From contig NZ_JBDLLG010000013.1 in NCBI RefSeq assembly GCF_039822625.1, positions 1 through 64,000 of the forward strand: 64,000 nt of DNA, read 5' to 3'. The stretch comes from Marinimicrobium locisalis (lineage in GTDB: Bacteria; Pseudomonadota; Gammaproteobacteria; Pseudomonadales; Cellvibrionaceae). Position 1 is the stretch's first letter. Each line of letters starts with the position of its first letter. A program made the position numbers and the translations under genes. The notes under the pieces were generated by a model, which did no database searches, was not told the DNA's origin, and was given only the letters and a program-made list of their open reading frames with translations. Below are positions 1 to 7,240 of this stretch, one piece after another.

Positions 1-2
1 GC

Positions 3-79
3 GGACCGGTAGTTCAGTTGGTTAGAATGCCGGCCTGTCACGCCGGAGGTCGCGGGTTCGAGTCCCGTCCGGTCCGCCA
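3..79 (+). tRNA. tRNA-Asp (anticodon GTC)
   Basis: This is a full cloverleaf with an encoded CCA end. The acceptor stem GGACCGG (3-9) pairs with CCGGTCC (69-75), followed by discriminator G76 and CCA at 77-79. The anticodon stem CCGGC (30-34) pairs with GCCGG (42-46) around the loop CTGTCAC, putting anticodon GTC at 37-39. The T arm carries the usual GGTTCGAGTCC. Further tRNA or rRNA genes could lie just left of the window edge. An intrinsic terminator follows 12 bases downstream. Confidence 0.97.
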
Positions 80-90
80 TATTACGAAAT

Positions 91-114
91 AGCCCCACAC
101 GTTGGGGCTTTTTT
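91..114 (+). terminator. Intrinsic terminator of the tRNA-Asp transcript
   Basis: The stem AGCCCCA (91-97) pairs with TGGGGCT (103-109) around a 5-nt loop, and a run of T follows (109-114). It is placed to end the tRNA-Asp transcript. Confidence 0.85.
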
Positions 115-161
115 GTGCCTGCAAGAAACTGCCGTGGTTGGCCGCGGACGGGGCTCGAACC

Positions 162-258
162 CGCGGGTTCGACCAATTTGTCGGGAACAAATTGGGACGG
201 CGTAGCCGCCCGAAGGGTGAGCCTCAGGATGAGGCGAATCTTTCCCGTCCGGTCCGCC
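162..258. repeat. Broken duplicate of the tRNA-Asp 3' end with about 71 bp between its halves
   Basis: CGCGGGTTCGA of the tRNA T arm (51-61) recurs at 162-172, and CCCGTCCGGTCCGCC of the tRNA 3' end (64-78) recurs at 244-258. In the tRNA the two pieces are 2 nt apart; here they are 71 nt apart. The spacer begins with a perfect 9-bp inverted repeat, CCAATTTGT (173-181) and ACAAATTGG (187-195). This could be the scar of an integrative element that used the tRNA as its attachment site, or a tRNA-linked repeat. No integrase gene is visible nearby. The remaining bases up to about 545 hold no feature I can support apart from the small ORF listed next. Confidence 0.6.
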
Positions 259-547
259 GCAGCGCGAAGCGCTGCCGCCCAGAATCTACTTCGCCGCCAT
301 AACTAACCAAACCGGCAGGTGCGGGCTCACGCCCATACCAGCCCAACATGTTCCGGTGTCCAATCCAAATTGCTCCCCTTAAGCAAACTAAGCAATACTC
401 ACGCCACCTATTTCCCAGTTTGCGAACGCCTTCTCAAAAGTGCCATGAACCAATCACGAAACTGTCACACCCAAGCGCTACTCTAACTATGACGGATCGG
501 CGCATGGAAAGGACTCCACCATTAACCAACCTCGGGAGAAGAGCACT

Positions 548-631
548 GTGGAAGATTATGTAGAAGACTTGCTGGAATACAGCTTTGAAGACCTGGAAGA
601 TGAAGGGGCGGAAGATTACTCCGATCTGTGA
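548..631 (+). CDS. Possible 27-residue acidic small protein
   Basis: A GTG-initiated frame of 27 codons ends at TGA 629-631. A purine-rich GGGAGAAGAG lies just upstream and could serve as ribosome binding site. The product would be very acidic: almost half of its residues are Asp or Glu, beginning VEDYVEDLLEY and ending EDYSDL, with no Lys or Arg. I recognise no family. Such regular acidic composition is unusual for random sequence in a GC-rich genome, but without conservation data a chance ORF cannot be excluded. Confidence 0.35.
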   Translation: MEDYVEDLLEYSFEDLEDEGAEDYSDL

Positions 632-814
632 GTCCTTCTTGTCCCAACATTCCCTTTGCCCGTCGGCGCGATACCCCTCAGACTCACAGGTATTGCCATT
701 TCTGCCGACCGGGTCACACCGTTAGTGCCAAGCACCCGGCATAATTCCCCCTCGTCCTTGAGTCTTCGTCCCTTTTAGCGTTAACTGAAATAGTCGACGG
801 CGCCCGAGTTATCT

Positions 815-2152
815 ATGGCCACTCCCATCTCGGAACACACCGAAGCGGTATACCTGTTTTCTGGCGACAAGCTTGCCCGGGAAATGTTGTATCCGGAATT
901 TGAAGCCGTGCTGGACGGCTTTGTCCCAGTGCCCGAGTACGCCAATCGTACCGCCAAGGCGGCGTACCTGACCATCAGCCCCCAACTGACCATCAGCGCG
1001 GCGGTTTTTTTTGTCATAGAGTTTGACGCCCGGGGCTTGGCTGATCGGCGCTGGAACCTGCCGCTTCAGCAATTAATCCAGCAGGCCGGTCAGGGCCCTG
1101 ATCTGGGCGGCGGACCGATCCGTTTGGTGTGTTTTAGTCAGTGCCCCGTTGCCTGGCAGCAGAAAAACCTTTGGGATCCTCAAATGGAGCCCGGCCGCAA
1201 CAGCTTTGTGCTGCTGCGCAAGGCCGTGGCGCGCAATCGCCTGGGGCTGGTGCGCACCGAATCCGAGCCGGCCCCGAAAAAAGAGCCCGACATTGCCCCG
1301 AAGGCGGCGCGGCAACTGAAAAAAGTCCTCCACGAACACTACTCCCAGGCAATGCGCGATCGCGTGGCCCGCCTGCTGAAAGAGCAGCGCTTGCGCATAA
1401 CCACTCTGGCGAACCAGCAAGCGCGCAAAATCGATAAGCTGAACCGAGAGCATCAGCAGCGCCTTCAAGCCTACCGAAACAAAGTTCGGCAGCTTCAGGC
1501 CCAAAACAGTGAGCTCACTCAACGGCTGGAAACCCTCAAAGCAAATTTCGACGCCCAAGTGCAGAAAATTGAAGGGATGCGCGACTACTTCAGCCATAAA
1601 CTAAAAGCCGCCCATACGGATGAGCACCACCAGCTTCAGGCGCTTCGGGAAAACTATGAAATGGAGCTGGCGGCGCGGGTCCAGGGTGCCACCTCAGAGC
1701 TGGAGGAACGGTTGGAGATGCGGGAAATGGAGTTGTTCTATCGTCACCAGCAGGAGAATAACCTGAAGGAAGAAGTCTCCCGTCTGCGTCAGGAAAACCA
1801 AACGCTGTTGGAGCAGGGTGGGGGGCAACTGCTGGAGCGGTTGGATAAAACCGGCATCAGTTTCGTCGCTTTCCATGCAGGGGTGGGGCAACTGACGGTG
1901 CCGCCGGATGAAATGGCGGCTTACCTGGATGACCCCGAAACCTTTGCAGCTCGCGCCCTGGGCGTGGAGCCCGAGTTATACAAGGGCTGGCTGAAGCATA
2001 GTCGTAACCCGCAGTGCATGGCCCGGGACGCCCACGGGCACCTCTGCGCCCGGGCGGTGCCGACGGTGGCGCGCCCCTCGGACTTCCACCCCGGCGAGAG
2101 TGATCGGTGCCCCGCGCACCAGACTTTGGTCGCCCAGCGCTTGGCACAGTAG
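815..2152 (+). CDS. Coiled-coil protein of unknown function
   Basis: The 445-residue protein has three parts. The N-terminal 150 residues form a globular region. A long Lys/Glu/Gln-rich coiled coil follows at about residues 165-345 (runs such as LKEQRLRITTLANQQARKID). The C-terminal region of about 100 residues contains four Cys and several His (NPQCMARDAHGHLC, then RCPAH near the end), which could bind a metal. No signal peptide or membrane segment is seen, so it is probably cytoplasmic. The gene stands alone, about 75 bp before the cyclic-nucleotide-binding gene. I do not recognise the family; the coding call is secure from length and composition. Confidence 0.8.
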   Translation: MATPISEHTEAVYLFSGDKLAREMLYPEFEAVLDGFVPVPEYANRTAKAAYLTISPQLTISAAVFFVIEFDARGLADRRWNLPLQQLIQQAGQGPDLGGGPIRLVCFSQCPVAWQQKNLWDPQMEPGRNSFVLLRKAVARNRLGLVRTESEPAPKKEPDIAPKAARQLKKVLHEHYSQAMRDRVARLLKEQRLRITTLANQQARKIDKLNREHQQRLQAYRNKVRQLQAQNSELTQRLETLKANFDAQVQKIEGMRDYFSHKLKAAHTDEHHQLQALRENYEMELAARVQGATSELEERLEMREMELFYRHQQENNLKEEVSRLRQENQTLLEQGGGQLLERLDKTGISFVAFHAGVGQLTVPPDEMAAYLDDPETFAARALGVEPELYKGWLKHSRNPQCMARDAHGHLCARAVPTVARPSDFHPGESDRCPAHQTLVAQRLAQ

Positions 2153-2226
2153 GTAAAACGGCGCACAATGTAGGTAAATTAAGGCGCCAAAGAGTCAGTG
2201 GCCAACGGAAGGGATAGGAAACAACC

Positions 2227-3366
2227 ATGCTGTCAACGCAGTCGCATGTGCCTGGAAACGAAACGTCCTTTGATGTGGCGTTGACCCGCACGCTCGTGCC
2301 TCTGAAAGACATGAGCGAAAGCCACCTTGAGGACTTGCTCTCCCACAGTCAGGCCGAAGTGATATTCGCCGGCCAAACGCTGTTTCGCGCTGGGGAGTAC
2401 GACGGCCAGCACGTGTACCTTTTGCACGGTGACGTTCGGCTCGAATTCCCCGAAGGGGAGGCCATTCCAGTCAAGGGGCGCTCCACGTTGTTGCCCCTGG
2501 CGCACCAGCAGCCGCGAGCGGTGTCCGCCACCGCCGAGACCGACTGCAGTGTGCTGCGCATTGACAGTGAGCGGCTGGACCAACTGCTGACCTGGAGCCA
2601 GGTATCCGATTACTTGCAGCTGATTATTTCCCGTCAGAGGGACCTGGACGAAGACGTTGACTGGATGACCACGGTTCTGCGCTCCAACCTTTTCTTTAAG
2701 GTGCCGCCGCTGAATGTGGAGCAGATTTTCTACCGCCTCCAGCCTAAAGTGGTTCATGCCGGTGACACCGTCATCCGCCAGGGGGAGATTGGTCACTGCT
2801 GCTACTTCATCAAAGAAGGTGAGGCCGAAGTGCACCGCCGAGAGGAGGCCGGCTGGACTCATTTGGCGGATGTGGGCAAAGGCCGCTGTTTCGGCGAAGA
2901 CGCCCTAGTCAATGACGCGCCGCGCAACGCTCGCGTGCGTATGCTTACCGACGGCGTGCTGATGGTGTTGGATAAACAGGACTTTTACCACCTGCTCAGA
3001 GCCCCGGAAGTGCCCACGCTCCCCCTAAAAAACCTGCCCGAGCTGCGCGAGCGCCACGCGGTGTTGGTGGATACCCGCAGCGAAGAAGAGTACAGCCAAA
3101 GCCACCTTCCCCAGGCGGTCAATATTCCGCTGAGCCTGCTGGCCATCAAGTCCCGCATGCTGTCGGAGGAGCAGGAATATGTCTGCTATTGTGATACCGG
3201 GCGCCGCAGCCGGGCCACCGCCCACCTGCTTCGCCAGCACGGCTATCGAGCCCATGCGCTTGACGACTGTCCGCAACTGTTTTCCGACCCACAATGGGCC
3301 AACACCCTCGAAACCGAGACCCGCTATGTGTTAAAAGAGGGAAAAGCGCGCGCGGAACAGCCTTGA
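2227..3366 (+). CDS. Cyclic-nucleotide-binding and rhodanese domain protein
   Basis: The 379-residue protein holds two cyclic-nucleotide-binding-like (CRP-type) beta-roll domains and a C-terminal rhodanese domain. The first, at about residues 20-130, is degenerate. The second, at about 155-260, keeps the phosphate-binding-cassette-like GKGRCFGEDALVNDAPRNA. The rhodanese part (about 275-365) has DTRSEEEYSQSHLPQAVNIP and the active-site loop CYCDTGRRS, where the second Cys is the expected catalytic residue. There is no helix-turn-helix, so it is probably a signalling protein rather than a transcription factor. Its ligand, cAMP or other, cannot be told from sequence. AGGAAACAACC precedes the ATG. 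Confidence 0.85.
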   Translation: MLSTQSHVPGNETSFDVALTRTLVPLKDMSESHLEDLLSHSQAEVIFAGQTLFRAGEYDGQHVYLLHGDVRLEFPEGEAIPVKGRSTLLPLAHQQPRAVSATAETDCSVLRIDSERLDQLLTWSQVSDYLQLIISRQRDLDEDVDWMTTVLRSNLFFKVPPLNVEQIFYRLQPKVVHAGDTVIRQGEIGHCCYFIKEGEAEVHRREEAGWTHLADVGKGRCFGEDALVNDAPRNARVRMLTDGVLMVLDKQDFYHLLRAPEVPTLPLKNLPELRERHAVLVDTRSEEEYSQSHLPQAVNIPLSLLAIKSRMLSEEQEYVCYCDTGRRSRATAHLLRQHGYRAHALDDCPQLFSDPQWANTLETETRYVLKEGKARAEQP

Positions 3367-3411
3367 GCGACGGGTAAGACAGCCCTGAGCGAAGGCAAAC
3401 AGCCTTGAGCG
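3357..3411. repeat. Three short direct repeats at a gene end
   Basis: ACAGCCTTGAGCG occurs at 3357-3369 and 3399-3411, and with one change (ACAGCCCTGAGCG) at 3379-3391. The first copy contains the stop codon of the cyclic-nucleotide-binding gene, so the array looks like a small tandem duplication of the gene end. Confidence 0.6.
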
Positions 3412-3479
3412 TCAAGGTAATCCCCGCGCCAACGATGGAACTACCTGATCGCCCTAATTCCCGGTTAGAGAGACACTGA

Positions 3480-4376
3480 ATGTCCGAATTCACCACCATC
3501 GGCCTAATTGTACGCCGCAACAGCGAGCGGGCCGTTTACTCCCTGAAGCGCCTCATCCGCTTCCTGAAGTCCAACGGCCGCAACTTCGTACTGGAACAGG
3601 AGACGGCCGAGCACCTGCCCGACCAAAGCTTGTTGAACGAGGCCAGCCATACTGCCTCCCTGGCGGAGCTTGGCCAGCACTGTGACTTGGTCATTGTCGT
3701 GGGCGGCGATGGCAGCATGCTCAGCGGTGCTCGCGCTCTGGTTGAAACCGGCGTGCCGCTGCTTGGTGTCAACCGCGGTCGCCTCGGCTTTTTGACCGAC
3801 ATTACCCCGGACGATATTGAAGATAAAGTCGGCGAGGTGCTGGCGGGAAATTACTTTGAGGAAAAACGCTTCCTGCTGGATATGCAGGTAACCCGCCGGG
3901 GCCAGCTGGTCAGCGCTGGCGACGCCCTCAACGATGTGGTTCTGCATCCCGGGGAATTCATCCGAATGCTCGAATTCGAGCTCTACGTGGATGGGCACTT
4001 CGTGACCAGCCAGCGTTCCGACGGCATGATCGTTTCCACCCCAACCGGCTCCACGGCTTATGCGCTAAGCGGTGGGGGCCCCATCCTGCACCCGCGGCTG
4101 GATGCCATCGGCCTTGTGCCCATGAACCCCCATACTCTAAGCAGTCGGCCCATGGTGGTACCCGGTGACAGCGAGATACGCATTGCGGTGGGGGAGCACA
4201 ACAATACCAATCCCCAGGTAACCTGCGATGGGCAAATGCACTTTGTCGCCCATCCCGGTGATGAAGTCCTGATTCGAAAAAAGCCTCAGGAGCTTACCCT
4301 GATTCACCCACAGAACCACAATTTTTACGAGCGGTGCCGATCCAAGCTGGGGTGGGGCGGCCACCTGCTGGACTGA
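3480..4376 (+). CDS. nadK: NAD kinase
   Basis: This enzyme phosphorylates NAD to NADP with ATP in the cytoplasm. The 298-residue product has the usual length. The diagnostic GGDGSML lies at residues 75-81 with catalytic Asp77, followed by NRGRLGFLTD at 98-107, the NDVVLH motif near 150, and the conserved SDGMIVSTPTGSTAY with GGGPILHP near 180-205. ATG 3480 gives the normal N-terminus. The stop codon is 9 bases from the next ATG, so it is probably co-transcribed with the phosphoesterase downstream. Confidence 0.97.
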   Translation: MSEFTTIGLIVRRNSERAVYSLKRLIRFLKSNGRNFVLEQETAEHLPDQSLLNEASHTASLAELGQHCDLVIVVGGDGSMLSGARALVETGVPLLGVNRGRLGFLTDITPDDIEDKVGEVLAGNYFEEKRFLLDMQVTRRGQLVSAGDALNDVVLHPGEFIRMLEFELYVDGHFVTSQRSDGMIVSTPTGSTAYALSGGGPILHPRLDAIGLVPMNPHTLSSRPMVVPGDSEIRIAVGEHNNTNPQVTCDGQMHFVAHPGDEVLIRKKPQELTLIHPQNHNFYERCRSKLGWGGHLLD

Positions 4377-4385
4377 GGAGTATTG

Positions 4386-5351
4386 ATGACCGACGCAGTA
4401 ACCCCCGGGCGAGACGGCTATGACGTGATCGGTGACGTTCACGGCTGTGCCGATAGTCTGGAACGGTTGCTGGATAAACTCGGTTACCACCTCGGGCCCG
4501 ACGGCTATCGCCACCCCCGGCGTCAGGTGGTGTTCCTCGGGGATATCATTGACCGGGGGCCGAGAATCCGAGAAGCGTTGAGGCTGGTTCGCACCATGGT
4601 GGAAGCCGGTGCGGCGCACATGGTGCTCGGCAACCACGAGTTCAACGCCCTGATGTATTGCACGCCCAACCCTGCTGAACCCGGCGGCTACCTGCGACCC
4701 CACACCTCCCGAAACGCGCAACAAATGGCGGAGACCCTAGAACAGTTCGCCGACTATCCGGACGAGTGGCTTGATCACCTGAACTGGTTTCAGCGTCTGC
4801 CGCTATTTCTTGAATGGCCCAGTTTTCGCGTCGTCCATGCCTGCTGGGACGCCGAGTTAATCGCCCAACACCGGGCCCGGTACGGCAGCGGCCACTTTGA
4901 TCGGGCATTTTTGCAGGAAACCGCTGACCGTCACAGCCTTGCGGCCAAAACCAAACAACGACTCACCAGCGGCATTGACTTGCCACTGCCTCCGGGAATG
5001 AGCATTGTCTCCAGCGATGGGGTGGAGCGAACCCACTTTCGTACCAAGTTTTGGGCGCCGAATGCCCGCACCTACGGTGAATTACTGTTCCAGCCCGATC
5101 CCCTGCCCAAGGGGGTGGCCGGGCAGCCCATTGCCCCTGAACACCGGGCCCGTATGGTGACCTACGGGGAAGAGGAAAAGCCCTTATTCGTCGGCCACTA
5201 TTGGCTAAAGGGCCGTCCCGCGCCCATCGCCCCCAACATTGCCTGTCTGGATTACAGCGCCGTCAAGTTTGGGCGGCTGGTGGCCTACCAGTTTGACGGG
5301 GAGGCGCAACTCGACCCGAAAAAATTTGTCTGGAGCTATGTCGATCCCTGA
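4386..5351 (+). CDS. Metallophosphoesterase, symmetrical Ap4A hydrolase/PrpE-like
   Basis: The protein has the calcineurin-like phosphoesterase metal motifs in order: GDVHGCADS near residue 16, GDIIDRGP near 52, GNHEFNAL near 82, and a late GHYWLKG supplying further metal-binding His. These are typical of the PPP-type group that includes bacterial Ser/Thr phosphatases and diadenosine tetraphosphatases. I chose ATG 4386 because GGAG lies at 4376-4379; a TTG just before it is less likely. The exact substrate is unknown. It is 9 bases behind nadK and likely in one operon with it. Confidence 0.85.
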   Translation: MTDAVTPGRDGYDVIGDVHGCADSLERLLDKLGYHLGPDGYRHPRRQVVFLGDIIDRGPRIREALRLVRTMVEAGAAHMVLGNHEFNALMYCTPNPAEPGGYLRPHTSRNAQQMAETLEQFADYPDEWLDHLNWFQRLPLFLEWPSFRVVHACWDAELIAQHRARYGSGHFDRAFLQETADRHSLAAKTKQRLTSGIDLPLPPGMSIVSSDGVERTHFRTKFWAPNARTYGELLFQPDPLPKGVAGQPIAPEHRARMVTYGEEEKPLFVGHYWLKGRPAPIAPNIACLDYSAVKFGRLVAYQFDGEAQLDPKKFVWSYVDP

Positions 5352-5400
5352 CAATACTCGCGCCACTTCCACAACCATGCCCACAACCTAGAGAGAACGA

Positions 5401-6249
5401 GTGAACTGGATCCCCGTTAAACAACTGCCTTTGGACCGAGATCTGACCGAGTTGAGCCGCTTCCTACACCAGCGCGGCCTGCTGCACCGCATCACCGACG
5501 AAGGCCAGCATCAGGAAATCTGGGTACAGGACCCAGCCATGGTCGACCCCCTGGCGGAACTGACCGAGCGCTGGCTCCAAGGCGAGGTGGTGCTTCCCGA
5601 AGGCACCCAGCACCGCAGCGCCATGCCCGAGGGGCCGAGCCCGCGCCAGTTCCCGGCCACCATTGGCCTGCTGCTACTCAGCGCCGCCGGTGCTCTGATC
5701 GGCATGAACATCTTCGGCGGCGCGCTCGTCCCGGCGCTGACCTTCCAGCCCCTGAGCCTGGTAGGCAATGGCCTGGAGTTCGGCGATTGGGGTGAGGCCA
5801 TGGGGCGGGGCGAGTTCTGGCGGCTGCTGACACCCTCCTTCCTGCACTTCGGCCTGTTTCACATCTTGTTTAACGGGCTGTGGATTTGGGAACTGGGCCG
5901 ACGCCTGGAGGCGGTGCTGGGCGCCTGGCATTACTTATTGTTTGTCCTGGTGACCGCCGTGGCGGCCAATGTCGCTCAATTCGTGGCTGGCCCGTCGGTG
6001 TTCGGCGGCATGTCCGGGGTGGTCTATGCTTTAATTGGTTACCTCTGGATGCGCCAGCGCTTCAGTCCGCATCCGATGTTGGCGATTCCACCGGGGATTA
6101 TCGGCTTTATGTTGGTGTGGCTGGTCATTTGCCTGACAGGCGTGGTGGACAAGTTTATCTCCGGCTCGGTGGCCAACGGCGCCCATGTGGGCGGGTTACT
6201 CGCCGGCATGGCCTGGGGCATTCTTTCTTCGGGGCGGCGCGCCTCTTAG
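5401..6249 (+). CDS. glpG: Rhomboid intramembrane serine protease (GlpG type)
   Basis: This inner-membrane protease cleaves transmembrane substrates. The 282-residue product has a soluble N-terminal domain of about 80 residues, as in GlpG, then about six hydrophobic segments. The catalytic pair is visible: Ser205 in GGMSGVVYALIGY and His262 in NGAHVGGLLAG. The oxyanion and structural residues lie in HFGLFHILFNGLW, with His149, His154 and Asn158. The start is GTG at 5401 behind AGAGAACGA. The name is by family resemblance; E. coli GlpG is of similar size (276 residues). Confidence 0.93.
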   Translation: MNWIPVKQLPLDRDLTELSRFLHQRGLLHRITDEGQHQEIWVQDPAMVDPLAELTERWLQGEVVLPEGTQHRSAMPEGPSPRQFPATIGLLLLSAAGALIGMNIFGGALVPALTFQPLSLVGNGLEFGDWGEAMGRGEFWRLLTPSFLHFGLFHILFNGLWIWELGRRLEAVLGAWHYLLFVLVTAVAANVAQFVAGPSVFGGMSGVVYALIGYLWMRQRFSPHPMLAIPPGIIGFMLVWLVICLTGVVDKFISGSVANGAHVGGLLAGMAWGILSSGRRAS

Positions 6250-6319
6250 GAGAAAGCGGGGCGGGGTTTTGGTATACTGCCTGTTGTTTAGCGGCTGAAG
6301 TAACCGTGGGGCTTGGTGA

Positions 6320-6580
6320 ATGAATTATCGCGATTTGCTTGAGAGCATTACGCCGGAGATTTACGAGAATTTAAAACGCGCCGTGGAGTTGGGCAAGTGG
6401 CCCGATGGCCGGGTGGTAACGCCGGAGCAGCGCCAGCATTGCCTGGAGGCGGTGATTGCTTATGAGCACCAGCACCTGCCCCCGGAAGAGCGCAGCGGCT
6501 ACATTCCACCCAAAACCCACACCCACTGCGGCGGAGAAGGCGACATCGCCGAAGCTGAACAGCCGGTAAAGTGGAAGTAG
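6320..6580 (+). CDS. YeaC-like DUF1315 protein
   Basis: This small cytoplasmic protein of 86 residues begins MNYRDLLESITPEIYENLKRAVELGKWPDG, matching the DUF1315 (E. coli YeaC) pattern: helical start, then LGKWPDGR(V/L)T and a Glu/His-rich middle. The end contains PKTHTHCGGEG. Its function is unknown. It follows glpG after 70 bp. Confidence 0.85.
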   Translation: MNYRDLLESITPEIYENLKRAVELGKWPDGRVVTPEQRQHCLEAVIAYEHQHLPPEERSGYIPPKTHTHCGGEGDIAEAEQPVKWK

Positions 6581-6621
6581 CCTCCAAGCCCGTTCCGTGG
6601 TTAATTGAACGACCGGGCCGA

Positions 6622-6769
6622 TTCAGGGTGTATTGTTCCCAGACACGCCGTAAATACGGCCCTACGCGCTCCCGGCGCTTACGGACACTTCCCACATCCA
6701 TGTGGGTCGTCCACGTAGGCTCGAATCGCGGGGCCCCCGCTCCACGGTCTGGGAACAATACACCCTGAA
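6622..6769. repeat. Long palindromic element A
   Basis: Perfect 23-bp arms at 6622-6644 (beginning TTCAGGGTGTATTG) and 6747-6769 enclose about 100 bp. The enclosed part itself contains smaller palindromes such as CCCACATCCATGTGGG. It is the first of three unrelated long palindromes filling the 660-bp gap between the DUF1315 gene and pepN. It encodes no ORF I would support. Confidence 0.85.
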
Positions 6770-6820
6770 CCGTCCCTCAGCACGTTGAAGCAACATAGGG
6801 CGGGGAGGTTTGGTTTTTCT

Positions 6821-6990
6821 GTAGGGCACGGTAAGGCGTCAGCCGCCACCTGCCATTAAAGGTGAATTTGGCACAAAAGCCATTAACCTCATCGGCCGCA
6901 AGGTTGGCTTGGCGGTCGTCCGTCGCAGGGTTCGTAGCGTATCAATGCCTATTGATGGCAGGTGGCGGCTGATGCCTTACCGTGCCCTAC
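6821..6990. repeat. Long palindromic element B, variant of the dispersed REP-like family
   Basis: The 36-nt arms 6821-6856 and 6955-6990 are inverted copies with a single mismatch. Each arm reads GTAGGGCACGGTAAGGCG...CACCTGCCAT, a variant of the GTAGGGTAGGTAAG...CACCTACC unit seen at 9947, 24275, 26367 and 27969. The loop is about 98 bp and has no supported gene. Confidence 0.85.
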
Positions 6991-7028
6991 GCAAGGCTTA
7001 ACAACTAATTACTATATTGTGGCACGGA

Positions 7029-7188
7029 GGCCGGAGGCGGCGTATACCGTTCGAAGACTCTCTGACGCCTACATGGATGTAGGTGTTAGGGCGACGCAGG
7101 AAGCCAAAGCCGAGGCATGGATGCCGATGAGAAGCCCCCACGGATGGGTTCACGGCGGGTCTTCGAACGGTATACGCCGCCTCCGGCC
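7029..7188. repeat. Long palindromic element C
   Basis: Perfect 30-nt arms lie at 7029-7058 and 7159-7188, with core GGCGTATACCGTTCGAAGAC. The loop holds CCTACATGGATGTAGG and related small palindromes resembling those in element A. It ends about 50 bp before the pepN start and so must lie in, or upstream of, the pepN leader. Confidence 0.85.
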
Positions 7189-7240
7189 GGGCTCCGGATT
7201 TGTCACGATGATTATCACATTAAACCCGTTGGAGTTTTAT

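Noticed and set aside
6962..7240. N-terminal extension of PepN
   Set aside because: The frame is open from 6962 but reads through palindrome C, has no family similarity, and a good ribosome site precedes ATG 7241.
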